22,838 nucleotides of DNA from Desulfarculaceae bacterium (GCA_021737205.1 JAIPEK010000004.1:1-22838), one strand, 5' to 3'; counted from the stretch's first letter, positions 8,048-16,270 are shown. Numbers and translations are program-made. The notes: generated by a model from the sequence alone, not told the origin.

Positions 8048-8085
8048 ACCGGTGCAAAAATTCAAAGACAAAAGGAGGAGACGGT

Positions 8086-10302
8086 ATGAATGAAGAAAGC
8101 AAGTGCCCGGTAACGGGGCGGACGGGAAAACCGGTCGCCGGCGGCGGCACTTCGATCCAGGACTTTTGGCCGAATCAACTGAACTTGAAGGTTCTCCATC
8201 AGCACTCTCACATGAGCAATCCCATGGAAAAGGACTTCAACTACGCAGAGGAATTCGAAAAACTCGACCTTGCGGCGGTCAAGGAGGATCTTTTTGCGTT
8301 GATGACCGATTCAAAGGAATGGTGGCCGGCTGATTACGGTCACTACGGGCCGCTTTTCATCCGAATGGCGTGGCACAGCGCAGGCACGTACCGGATGGGC
8401 GACGGCCGAGGGGGAGGCGGAACCGGTAATCAGCGGTTTGCGCCGCTGAACAGCTGGCCAGACAACGTGAACCTCGACAAGGCCCGCCGCCTGCTTTGGC
8501 CGATCAAACAGAAATACGGCAAAAAACTCTCCTGGGCCGATCTCATGATTCTTGCCGGTAACTGTTCGCTGGAGTCAATGGGATTCAAAACGTTCGGTTT
8601 CGCCGGCGGGCGCGAGGATGTCTGGGAACCGGAAGAGGATATTTACTGGGGCGCTGAAGAGGAATGGCTGGCGACCAGCGAAAAACCGAAGAGCCGGTAC
8701 TCCGGTGACCGGGAACTGGAAAATCCTCTTGCCGCCGTGCAGATGGGGTTGATCTATGTGAATCCGGAAGGCCCGGACGGCAACCCGGATCCGGTCGCCT
8801 CCGGGAAAGATGTCCGGGAGACGTTTGCCCGCATGGCGATGAACGATGAAGAGACCGTCGCGCTTGTGGCAGGCGGGCATACCTTCGGCAAGTGTCATGG
8901 CGCGGGTGATGCCTCCCACGTGGGACCGGAGCCCGAAGCAGCCCCCATCGAAGAGATGGGACTCGGCTGGAAGAGCAGCTTCGGCAGCGGCAAAGGCGGT
9001 GATACCATCGGCAGCGGAATCGAGGGAGCATGGAAGCCGAACCCTGTCAAATGGGACATGGGGTATCTGAACGTACTGTTCAAATACGAATGGGAGCTTG
9101 TGAAAAGCCCGGCCGGGGCATATCAGTGGCTTGCCAAGGATGTGGAGGAGCAGGACATGATCGCGGATGCCCACGACCCGTCGAAAACGCACCGGCCCAT
9201 GATGACCACGGCGGATCTCTCCCTTCGGTTCGACCCTGTTTATGAGCCGATTGCAAGACACTATCAAAAAAACCCCGAGGAATTCGCAGAAGCCTTCGCC
9301 CGGGCATGGTTCAAGCTGACCCACCGCGACATGGGCCCGAGGTCGCGTTATCTCGGCCCGGAGGTTCCGGATGAGGAACTGATCTGGCAGGACCCTCTGC
9401 CTGCAGTGGATCATGAGCTGATTGACGCGCAGGACACCGCAGACCTCAAGGCAAGGATCCTTGTCTCCGGCCTGTCGATTTCTCAACTGGTCTCCACCGC
9501 CTGGGCTTCGGCATCCACGTTCCGCGGCTCGGACAAGCGCGGCGGCGCCAACGGGGCGCGAATCCGCCTTGCACCGCAGAAGGATTGGGAAGTCAACCAG
9601 CCGGACCGGCTGGCACCTGTGCTGGAAACCCTGGAAGGCATTCAAAAGGATTTCAACAGTGTCCAGTCCGGCGGGAAAAAGGTATCACTGGCGGACCTGA
9701 TTGTTCTGGGCGGATGTGCAGGCGTGGAGCAGGCCGCGAGAAACGCCGGTCATGAATTGGCCGTTTCCTTTACCCCGGGACGGACGGATGCGTCACAGGA
9801 GCAGACCGATGCCGAGTCATTCGCCGTACTTGAACCTTCTGCGGACGGGTTCCGGAATTACCGGAAAACCAGATTCTCCGTGGGTGCGGAGGAACTTTTG
9901 GTGGATCGTGCGCAGCTGCTCGGGCTTACCGCTCCGGAGATGACGGTTCTGGTCGGCGGTATGCGGGTATTGGATACCAACTTCGGGAATACCCGGCACG
10001 GTATCTTCACCAAAAATCCCGAGACACTCACCAATGACTTCTTTGTGAATCTTCTGGACATGAACACGGAATGGAAGGCGAGTGAGGAAGACGAAGACGT
10101 ATTCGAGGGCCGTGATGCAGCAACAGGGGAACCCAAGTGGACCGGTACCCGTGTGGACCTTGTCTTTGGTTCCAACTCCCAGTTGAGAGCCCTTGCAGAA
10201 GTCTATGCAAGTGAGGACGGTCGAGAAAAGTTCCTGAATGATTTCCAAGCGGCGTGGAGCAAAGTAATGAACCTTGACCGGTTCGATCTTAACCCTTCAT
10301 AA
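8086..10302 (+). CDS. katG: Catalase-peroxidase
   Basis: A 738-residue bifunctional heme catalase/peroxidase that removes hydrogen peroxide. The distal site is R93-W96-H97 in FIRMAWHSAGTYR. The crosslinked Met-Tyr-Trp triad is complete: W96, Y224 (GLIYVNPEGPDG) and M250 (FARMAMND). The proximal heme ligand is H265 in GGHTFGKCHGAG. Both the catalytic N-terminal and the degenerate C-terminal peroxidase domains are full length. The frame is open back to 7885 inside mltF, but ATG 8086 is preceded five bases away by AAAGGAGGAG and matches the normal KatG start (MNEESKCPVTG). There is no signal peptide, so it is cytoplasmic. In an apparent anaerobe it fits an oxygen-defence role. Confidence 0.98.
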   Translation: MNEESKCPVTGRTGKPVAGGGTSIQDFWPNQLNLKVLHQHSHMSNPMEKDFNYAEEFEKLDLAAVKEDLFALMTDSKEWWPADYGHYGPLFIRMAWHSAGTYRMGDGRGGGGTGNQRFAPLNSWPDNVNLDKARRLLWPIKQKYGKKLSWADLMILAGNCSLESMGFKTFGFAGGREDVWEPEEDIYWGAEEEWLATSEKPKSRYSGDRELENPLAAVQMGLIYVNPEGPDGNPDPVASGKDVRETFARMAMNDEETVALVAGGHTFGKCHGAGDASHVGPEPEAAPIEEMGLGWKSSFGSGKGGDTIGSGIEGAWKPNPVKWDMGYLNVLFKYEWELVKSPAGAYQWLAKDVEEQDMIADAHDPSKTHRPMMTTADLSLRFDPVYEPIARHYQKNPEEFAEAFARAWFKLTHRDMGPRSRYLGPEVPDEELIWQDPLPAVDHELIDAQDTADLKARILVSGLSISQLVSTAWASASTFRGSDKRGGANGARIRLAPQKDWEVNQPDRLAPVLETLEGIQKDFNSVQSGGKKVSLADLIVLGGCAGVEQAARNAGHELAVSFTPGRTDASQEQTDAESFAVLEPSADGFRNYRKTRFSVGAEELLVDRAQLLGLTAPEMTVLVGGMRVLDTNFGNTRHGIFTKNPETLTNDFFVNLLDMNTEWKASEEDEDVFEGRDAATGEPKWTGTRVDLVFGSNSQLRALAEVYASEDGREKFLNDFQAAWSKVMNLDRFDLNPS

Positions 10303-10307
10303 AACAG

Positions 10308-10346
10308 AAAGCGGTGTTTCAATATAACCTGAAACGCCGCTTTTTT
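10308..10346 (+). terminator. Intrinsic terminator of katG
   Basis: An 11-bp stem with one G-T wobble (GCGGTGTTTCA at 10311-10321 with TGAAACGCCGC at 10330-10340), an 8-base loop and six Ts (10341-10346) lie six bases after the katG stop. Three flanking A-T pairs extend the stem. Confidence 0.92.
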
Positions 10347-10400
10347 AACCCTTTCTGCCTTGTCAAACCTGCTTTTTTACAGGAAAACCGTTTTTACATT

Positions 10401-10463
10401 TTGCAATGAAAGAGATTTTGCTATAGAGTGATAAAAGATGTTGCTATGAAAAAAAGGTTTCTA
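10401..10463 (+). promoter_or_regulatory. Direct-repeat region upstream of the MEDS gene
   Basis: Two imperfect 23-base direct repeats start at 10401 (TTGCAATGAAAGAG...) and 10441 (TTGCTATGAAAAAA...), exactly 40 bases apart and matching at about 17 of 23 positions; a third TTGCTAT lies at 10418. Each long copy could also be read as a -35/-10 pair (TTGCAA/TATAGA, TTGCTA/TACTAT), but with 15-base spacers, which is short for a sigma-70 promoter. They may be activator sites or promoter parts for the two-gene sensory operon. Confidence 0.35.
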
Positions 10464-10503
10464 CTATTTCCGCCATCTTCGGATGGTATGAGGGAGAGGG
10501 CGT

Positions 10504-11154
10504 ATGCGAAAAACAAAAAGAGAAATTTCCCTGGGCCTTTCAGCGGAAAGGTTTCAAGAGGGGCATCATATCATCTATGTATACAACGATGATCATGAAA
10601 GAAAAAAAACAATGGCCAGATATTTACAGCAGGGGGTTCTTGAAAAAGAAAAAATCCTGTATCTGGTGGATGACATCTCTCCTGCGGAAATGAAAAAAGA
10701 ATTGATGGATCTGGGCGTTGATATCGATGAAAATCAAGATGATTTTGATATCACAAAAGCCCATTACGCCTGCTGCCCGGACAATTACTTTTCAAAAGAT
10801 TTTATGCTCGGCGTTGTCGGCGAATACTATGATAATGCCATAAAAGAAGGTCATGCCGGCGCCAGAGGTGCCGGTGAAATGTCCTGGGCGGTTAAGGAAG
10901 ATCATGCGGACATTCATGAATTGCTGGAATATGAAGCCGCCCTGAATCATATTTTAAACCGTTATCCCCTGACCACGGTTTGTCAGTATGATGCAAGAAA
11001 GTTCAGGGGGGATGTGCTGATGGATATATTAAGCGTCCATCCGATGATGATTGTTCGCGGACAACTGGTGAAAAATCCCGGGTATATCGAACCCGATGTT
11101 TTTATCAAGGAATATAAGGACCGGATGGAAAGAAACAATGCCGGTTCCCAATAG
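10504..11154 (+). CDS. MEDS-domain sensory protein
   Basis: A 216-residue soluble protein. The layout EGHHIIYVYNDDHERKKTMA, YLQQGVLEKEKILYLVDD, and the closing HPMMIVRGQLVKNPGYIEP match the MEDS domain (methanogen/methylotroph DcmR sensory domain), a RecA/KaiC-like fold linked to sensing in methylotrophic and anaerobic signalling proteins. The ligand is unknown. The ATG follows a GGGAGAGGG ribosome site. The gene lies 30 bases before a hybrid histidine kinase in the same direction, so it probably forms the input side of that pathway. It has no DNA-binding, PAS or kinase domain of its own. A DcmR-like role is suggested by family only. Confidence 0.8.
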   Translation: MRKTKREISLGLSAERFQEGHHIIYVYNDDHERKKTMARYLQQGVLEKEKILYLVDDISPAEMKKELMDLGVDIDENQDDFDITKAHYACCPDNYFSKDFMLGVVGEYYDNAIKEGHAGARGAGEMSWAVKEDHADIHELLEYEAALNHILNRYPLTTVCQYDARKFRGDVLMDILSVHPMMIVRGQLVKNPGYIEPDVFIKEYKDRMERNNAGSQ

Positions 11155-11184
11155 TCGCATCAAATTTTCAGAAGAGGGGTGAAA

Positions 11185-14034
11185 ATGACCCGGGAGTCGG
11201 CCCATCTGGGTCAAATCCTTCTGCTCCAGAGCACAATCCACGTGATTCCCGAAGAACAGATGCCCGGTTTCATATGCAAGGCGTTCCTCCGGTTTCCGGG
11301 CATACATTCTGTTTTTATACGGGTAAGAGATACGTATTACTCGACGGATCCGGGAAACGGAGCATTTCAAAGACACGTCCAAGACGTATATGAACGTTTG
11401 ACAAACCCTTCAGTCCCGGCTGCGGAAAAAAGCCATTCGTTGAAAGCTTTTGAAGAAAAATTCCGTGTCAGGTGTTTCAAAATCGGGACCAACCACGATC
11501 TGTACGGACTGTTCTGTGTCAGTCTGTCGGATGAGGAGGCATTCAATGAATATGCCGCTTATGTGGAAAACACATTCAATCTTATCGCCCTGAGAATAGA
11601 AAACAATGTACAGCAACAAGTGCTCCTGGACCGCAAAGCACACCTGGAATCTCTGGTCCGGGACAGAACCGGTCAATTAAAAACCACCGTGGACAGACTT
11701 CAAAATGAAATCCGGGAACGCAAAAACGTGGAAAAAGCGCTGGCCGAAAGTGAAGAGCGTTTGAAGCTGGCGCTGGATTCGGTAAGTGATGCCGTCTGGG
11801 ACTGGCGGGTGGATACCGGAGAGGTGTATTTCAGTTCCCGCTGGTATACGATGCTGGGATATGACCCGTACGAACTGCCCCAGAAGTTTGAAACATGGAA
11901 AGAGCTTCTTCATCCGGAAGATTTGCAACCATCAGTGGACACCGTTTTTGATCATCTTGAACTGGCTGAGCCCTTTGAAATCGAGACACGGATGAAAACG
12001 AAGCAGGGCGACTGGAGATGGATTCTGGCCCGGGGGAAAACCGTTGAAACAGATGATCAGGGCAAGCCGAAACGAATGCTCGGTACGCATATGGACATTA
12101 CCGAGCGCAAGCTGGTTGAACAAAGACTGGCTGAGAGTACCGAGCGCTTCCGAATGCTCTTTGACAATATGGCAAGCGGTGTGGCCATATACGAAGCGGT
12201 TGATGGAGGAGAGGATTTTGTTTTCGTTGATTTGAACCGGGCCGGGTTGAAAATGGGTGGAAAGAAAAAAGAGGAACTCATCGGCAAACGCGTGACTGAA
12301 ATTTTTCCTGCAGTTGAGGATATCGGATTGCTGGATGTGTTTCAACGGGTATGGAAAACCGGAACTTCAGAGGAGCATCCGCTAACCCGGTATAAAGACG
12401 GCAAAGTGGAGGAATGGGTTGAGAACTTTGTATTCAAACTTCCTTCCGGCCTGATCGTGGCGCTGTATGAAGATACCCTGGAAAAACGCCTGGCGGAAGC
12501 GGAAAGAGAACGATTAATGTCCGCCATCGAACAGGTGGATGAAATTATTGTGATCACGGATGAAAAAGGGGTGATTCAATACGTTAATCCGGCTTTTGAG
12601 AAAATTACCGGCTACACCCCGAAAGAGGCGATCGGAAACACCCCGCGGATTCTTCAAAGCGGGGTGCATGAGTTGTCCTTTTACAAAGCCCTTTGGGATA
12701 CCATCCTGGGCAAACAGACATGGGAAGGAGAGTTCGTAAACAGGAAAAAAGACGGGTCCCTGTATAATGAAAAGGCCGTCATTTCCCCTGTGCTTGATAC
12801 AACCGGCCGAATTACCAATTTCGTTGCGGTGAAAAAAGATATTACAGAGGAACTGAAAATAAAAGAACGCTTCCGGCAAACCCAGAAAATGGAATCGATC
12901 GGTTCCCTTGCCGGCGGTATCGCCCATGATTTCAACAATATTCTTTATCCGATTATAGGATTTTCTGAAATGCTGATAGAGGATTTCTCCCCCGGCAGTG
13001 TCGAGCATGATCATATCCGGGAGATACTGAACGCCGGGAAAAGGGGCCGGGATCTGGTCCGGCAGATCCTCGCAGTGGGCCGCCGCTCGGATCATCAAGC
13101 CGTTCCGGTTCACTTTCAGATGGTATTGAAAGAAGTGCTGAAATTAAGCCGTTCGACAATCCCCGCCAGTATAGAAATCCATCAGGAGATTGCAAACGGC
13201 TGCCCGAAGGTGCAGGCGGATCCGACACAGCTTCATCAGATCGCAATGAACCTGATCACCAACGCCTACCATGCTGTGGAGGAGGGCGACGGCAGAATCG
13301 ATGTACAACTGCATGCCGCGAACTTGGCAGATCACGGGGCGGAAAAAGGCAATCTTCCGGCCGGCCGATATGCAAAACTGTCCGTATCCGATACCGGTCA
13401 GGGCATTGCACCGGATGACAGGGAGAGAATTTTTGATCCCTATTTTACCACCAAAGAACAGGGCAAGGGAACCGGCTTGGGCCTTTCCGTGGTGTATGGA
13501 ATTGTAAAAGAGTACGGCGGTGAAATCTTCGTTGCAAGCAAACCGGGACAGGGATCCACTTTTGATGTATACCTTCCGGCCATGGAGCACGAAGGGGGTG
13601 AAAAATCATTTGAAAAACAGGACTCCGTGCCTTCCGGAGATGAAAGAATCCTTCTGGTGGATGACGAACAGGCGATTGCGGATCTGGAAAAACAGATGCT
13701 TGAAAGGCTGGGATACCGGGTAACCCCTTGCTGTAAAAGTTTTGATGCACTTGACCTTTTCAGGTCCGATCCGGATCGATTTGATCTGGTTTTATCCGAT
13801 ATGACCATGCCCGGCATAACCGGGGATGAGCTTGCAGAAGAGGTCAAGGCGATCCGGTCTCAGACGCCGGTGATTATCTGTACCGGCTTCAGTGCAAAAA
13901 TGGATGAGGAAAAGGCGGAGGCAATCGGTATAAACGCATTGTTAAAAAAGCCGGTTGTTCTCAAAGAAATGGCCCGAACCGTCCGTCGCGTTCTGGATGA
14001 AAACAGGAAACCACCATCCGGCGGTCATGGCTGA
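11185..14034 (+). CDS. Hybrid sensor histidine kinase (GAF-like, three PAS, HisKA, HATPase, REC)
   Basis: A 949-residue cytoplasmic kinase with no membrane segments. Residues 1-140 look like a degenerate GAF-type sensor, then a coiled coil (about 142-190). PAS1 (about 190-310) ends DITERK, PAS2 spans about 318-440, and PAS3 (about 448-570) ends DITEELK. The phospho-acceptor is H581 in AGGIAHDFNNIL, the dimerisation type common in hybrid kinases. The ATPase shows NLITNAYHAVEEG (N box), DTGQGIAPDD (G1) and GTGLGLSVVYGIV (G2). The C-terminal receiver has LLVDDEQ, phospho-acceptor D872 (DLVLSDMTMPG) and the conserved lysine in LLKKP. A GTG at 11179 is rejected because it overlaps the AGAGGGG ribosome site that serves ATG 11185. 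No output domain or separate response regulator is adjacent, so a phosphorelay partner must be elsewhere. Confidence 0.92.
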   Translation: MTRESAHLGQILLLQSTIHVIPEEQMPGFICKAFLRFPGIHSVFIRVRDTYYSTDPGNGAFQRHVQDVYERLTNPSVPAAEKSHSLKAFEEKFRVRCFKIGTNHDLYGLFCVSLSDEEAFNEYAAYVENTFNLIALRIENNVQQQVLLDRKAHLESLVRDRTGQLKTTVDRLQNEIRERKNVEKALAESEERLKLALDSVSDAVWDWRVDTGEVYFSSRWYTMLGYDPYELPQKFETWKELLHPEDLQPSVDTVFDHLELAEPFEIETRMKTKQGDWRWILARGKTVETDDQGKPKRMLGTHMDITERKLVEQRLAESTERFRMLFDNMASGVAIYEAVDGGEDFVFVDLNRAGLKMGGKKKEELIGKRVTEIFPAVEDIGLLDVFQRVWKTGTSEEHPLTRYKDGKVEEWVENFVFKLPSGLIVALYEDTLEKRLAEAERERLMSAIEQVDEIIVITDEKGVIQYVNPAFEKITGYTPKEAIGNTPRILQSGVHELSFYKALWDTILGKQTWEGEFVNRKKDGSLYNEKAVISPVLDTTGRITNFVAVKKDITEELKIKERFRQTQKMESIGSLAGGIAHDFNNILYPIIGFSEMLIEDFSPGSVEHDHIREILNAGKRGRDLVRQILAVGRRSDHQAVPVHFQMVLKEVLKLSRSTIPASIEIHQEIANGCPKVQADPTQLHQIAMNLITNAYHAVEEGDGRIDVQLHAANLADHGAEKGNLPAGRYAKLSVSDTGQGIAPDDRERIFDPYFTTKEQGKGTGLGLSVVYGIVKEYGGEIFVASKPGQGSTFDVYLPAMEHEGGEKSFEKQDSVPSGDERILLVDDEQAIADLEKQMLERLGYRVTPCCKSFDALDLFRSDPDRFDLVLSDMTMPGITGDELAEEVKAIRSQTPVIICTGFSAKMDEEKAEAIGINALLKKPVVLKEMARTVRRVLDENRKPPSGGHG

Positions 14035-14051
14035 TGGATATAGAAATAAAA

Positions 14052-14075
14052 AGCTCTCTTGTAAGAGGTTGAGCT
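14052..14075. promoter_or_regulatory. Imperfect palindrome before the antitoxin gene (possible autoregulatory operator)
   Basis: AGCTC (14052-14056) and GAGCT (14071-14075) enclose CTCTT-GT-AAGAG (14056-14067), a nested inverted repeat immediately before the ATG at 14078. The AAGAGG within it may be the ribosome site. Ribbon-helix-helix antitoxins commonly bind such palindromes to repress their own operon, so this is a plausible operator; the sequence alone does not prove it. Confidence 0.4.
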
Positions 14076-14077
14076 AT

Positions 14078-14320
14078 ATGAAAGCTAAGGATTTCGACAA
14101 AAAATTTGACCAAAACCAGGAAGACATCATTGATGATGTAGACCTTACTACTCTGCGTAAACCCAATCAGGAACAAAGGCGTATTAATGTTGACTTTCCT
14201 GTCTGGGTTATTGACTCTCTTGATCGTGAAGCGGCCCGGATTGGTGTAACTCGCCAATCGATCATCAAGGTTTGGCTTGTGGAACGATTAAAAACAGAAA
14301 CTGCTAGCCTCTTGGGATAG
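14078..14320 (+). CDS. brnA: BrnA/CopG-family antitoxin, apparently without toxin
   Basis: An 80-residue protein. The N-terminal MKAKDFDKKFDQNQEDI and the closing RINVDFPVWVIDSLDREAAR, IGVTRQSIIKVWLVERL match the CopG/BrnA ribbon-helix-helix antitoxin family: the beta strand is RINVDFP and the two helices follow. In BrnTA systems a BrnT ribonuclease toxin gene lies just upstream. Here upstream is the hybrid kinase, ending 43 bases before, and downstream is an opposite-strand gene, so no toxin gene fits on either side. The in-frame reading extends back into the kinase gene, but ATG 14078 gives the normal family start. It could be a solitary antitoxin left after toxin loss, or a recruited transcription regulator. 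Confidence 0.8.
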   Translation: MKAKDFDKKFDQNQEDIIDDVDLTTLRKPNQEQRRINVDFPVWVIDSLDREAARIGVTRQSIIKVWLVERLKTETASLLG

Positions 14321-14359
14321 AGTCGACTAACGGAGCTTGTACCCGGCATGAGGCCGTCT

Positions 14360-14944
14360 TTACATTTTCACAGAAAACCTTTGAAACAGCCTGTTGATCA
14401 AAGCGCCGATCCGGGTATCCTTTTTATGAAGAAATCCGGAGTCGGCAGATCCGACAAGCTCGGGCCTTTGATACAGGATCAGCCGGGCGGCCATTTCGGC
14501 GGCATCCGCAGTTAAACGGGCACACTGCTCGAAGTGGGCCTGCCGGTCATGGCGGACTTTGCGGGTCAGCACCCTGCAGCAGGTCGCCCCATTGGCGGCT
14601 TTAAACGTATCGTGGAGTTGCCGGCCGTTGTCGCGCATGTGTCGGCGCTGACCCGGGGGCCGGTCGTTGCCTGTGAACAGACCGCACGCCAGAACGGCGC
14701 CGCTCAATGCTCCGCATATACAGCCGCTGTCTCCCAGTGCTATGCTGAACGGCGCTGAAATGGAGACGGCCTGAGCGTCACTCAGGCCGCCGTCAAGGGC
14801 ATTGTTCAAGGTTAACACAACCGCTTCGGCGCACAGCAGCTGCCGGGTCTGATACAGGTTTCGCGCGCGTTCTTTAATCTGTTCGGTCAATACCTCGGCC
14901 TGAGGATCATGACGGTTGTACCGGTTCGGCATCCCTGTCATCAT
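14360..14944 (-). CDS. C_GCAxxG_C_C family redox protein
   Basis: A 194-residue protein. The family signature cysteines are visible: C38 in LLCAEAVV, C75 and C77 in GDSGCICGALSG (the GCAxxG element), C87, and the C122-C123 pair in GATCCRVL. These proteins (PF09719 type) are thought to bind a redox centre or take part in thiol chemistry; the biochemical role is not settled. There is no signal peptide, so it is probably cytoplasmic. It is the last gene of a minus-strand operon, beginning nine bases after the rhodanese stop. The C-terminal 70 residues are less conserved and basic. The start at 14944 lacks a strong ribosome site, which suits translation coupled to the upstream gene. Confidence 0.85.
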   Translation of the reverse strand: MMTGMPNRYNRHDPQAEVLTEQIKERARNLYQTRQLLCAEAVVLTLNNALDGGLSDAQAVSISAPFSIALGDSGCICGALSGAVLACGLFTGNDRPPGQRRHMRDNGRQLHDTFKAANGATCCRVLTRKVRHDRQAHFEQCARLTADAAEMAARLILYQRPELVGSADSGFLHKKDTRIGALINRLFQRFSVKM

Positions 14945-14953
14945 ATCGCTGGT

Positions 14954-15490
14954 CTACTCAACCTTTTCAAGAGGAAAATCCGCTCCCCTCCAGGCAAATA
15001 TTCCGCCCGGGTGGCGGTACACGTTATTGTAGCCGAGTTTGACGGCCCAGGCGGCACCGTTGTGGCTGCGGGTGCATTTGACGAAACCGCAGTAGATCAC
15101 GATCCGTTTGTCCTTGTCGTCGCCCAGCAGTTTCTTGAAGTCTTCCAGGGTTTTGCCGCCGGTTTTTCCGGTATCCCATTCGTTCATCTCCGGTATGGGG
15201 AACAGAAACTGGACAGCTCCGGGCACATGCTGTTTTTTAAAGCTGTCTTCATACGGCATTGTGTCCACGATCCGCATATCTTTTCCGGAATCGATCCATT
15301 TTTTCAGTTCTTCCGTGGTTACCACGTCATATCCGCCGCGCTTGACTTCACGCACCAGTTTGACCGCACCTTTTTCCTTTTCCACTTCCTTTTCAAATTT
15401 GTTGTCCAGAAAGGCTCCGGCAGGAGCAGCCATCCCGGCCACAAGTCCCGCAACCAGAACAATTTTCAGTAAAGATTTACCCATGCGCAT
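14954..15490 (-). CDS. Exported rhodanese-like protein with a two-cysteine active loop
   Basis: A 178-residue protein with a clear signal peptide (KSLLKIVLVAGLVAGMAAPAGA, cleavage after residue 26), so it acts in the periplasm. The rhodanese fold shows MRIVDTMPYEDSFKKQHVPG and the active-site region VIYCGFVKCTRSHNGAAWA, with C134 as the likely sulfur-carrying cysteine and C139 five residues on. The loop from C134 to R141 is longer than the five-residue loop of ordinary sulfurtransferases. Typical rhodaneses move sulfane sulfur or bind it as persulfide. ATG 15490 is preceded by AAGGAG at eight bases. The gene overlaps the upstream MauE/DoxX gene by 14 bases, so the two are coupled. Confidence 0.88.
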   Translation of the reverse strand: MRMGKSLLKIVLVAGLVAGMAAPAGAFLDNKFEKEVEKEKGAVKLVREVKRGGYDVVTTEELKKWIDSGKDMRIVDTMPYEDSFKKQHVPGAVQFLFPIPEMNEWDTGKTGGKTLEDFKKLLGDDKDKRIVIYCGFVKCTRSHNGAAWAVKLGYNNVYRHPGGIFAWRGADFPLEKVE

Positions 15491-15974
15491 TTTGTTTTCT
15501 CCTTTTACCCAACAGTTGATTCAAAAAAATCATGACGCCCGGCGGCCGTATGGCACGATACCGGCGCCAGCCATATAAAAAAATCACTCCGGTGATCATG
15601 AAAAGATCCCGAAACAGTGACAGTCTCAATCCGTGAAACGCTTCGGCCTCCGGATCTCCGGGACCGAAGCAGCCGCAGTCCACATCCAGTCCCATCCAGA
15701 TCCCGTACCCAAGGATTGCTATAAACAGAACCAGCAACCCCGTAACCAGGGTGAGGCTTCCCCTGATGTCCAGTATCAGGCCGATGCCGGCGGTCACCTC
15801 CAGCAGCGGCAACCCGATCGCCACAGGCATGAGAAGACCCTCGGGGACGATTCCGTATGCCTCGATCAAAACGGCGAAGATTTCAGGCTCAGGCAATTTT
15901 GTACCGCCGGCATATATGAATATGACCCCCAGCGTCCACCGGCAGATTGTATATATCCAATCCATCTTTTTCAT
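15477..15974 (-). CDS. MauE/DoxX-family redox-associated membrane protein
   Basis: A 165-residue protein with four hydrophobic segments. The first helix region RWTLGVIFIYAGGTKL is the DoxX/MauE hallmark, and a DVDCGCFGPGDPE loop (C100, C102) follows the third helix. MauE-type proteins support disulfide formation or electron transfer to periplasmic redox proteins, and DoxD/DoxX relatives act in thiosulfate oxidation. Here the neighbouring periplasmic rhodanese is the likely partner. It is the first gene of the minus-strand operon, and its start is 330 bases from the divergent lipoprotein gene. Confidence 0.87.
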   Translation of the reverse strand: MKKMDWIYTICRWTLGVIFIYAGGTKLPEPEIFAVLIEAYGIVPEGLLMPVAIGLPLLEVTAGIGLILDIRGSLTLVTGLLVLFIAILGYGIWMGLDVDCGCFGPGDPEAEAFHGLRLSLFRDLFMITGVIFLYGWRRYRAIRPPGVMIFLNQLLGKRRKQNAHG

Positions 15975-16053
15975 AAACTCACGGTCTCCGCAGTTTCAAT
16001 CTCTCAATAAAATTCATGGCCTGGGCGGCCACAACAAATGATGAAAGATCACC

Positions 16054-16107
16054 ATGAAGGGCATGAAGTTCATGAAGGTTTTGCTTCAGTTCCTTCATGC
16101 CCTTCAT
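16054..16107. repeat. Perfect 15-bp inverted repeat with internal CATGAAG repeats
   Basis: ATGAAGGGCATGAAG (16054-16068) and CTTCATGCCCTTCAT (16093-16107) are exact reverse complements. Inside the 24-base loop, TGAAG (16073-16077) and CTTCA (16084-16088) can pair again. The left side also contains three CATGAAG units (starting at 16053, 16062 and 16071), so the element is both tandem and inverted. No T tract follows on either strand. It lies between divergent genes and resembles the CATGAAG/CACGAAG-type intergenic repeats known from many genomes. The rest of 15975-16303 holds no gene. Confidence 0.85.
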
Positions 16108-16270
16108 AGTAAAAAATGTTGTTCTTTCATATAAAATCTGGTTCGATTCAATACTATGGAAAGGCACAATAAGTAAAATAGTAAATTTCAATGATATGGA
16201 CTGCCGGCATTGAAAATTTCTATTGTAGCGCCGGGTTCTATTATCACCCTGAGGGAAACGGTGTGTACAC

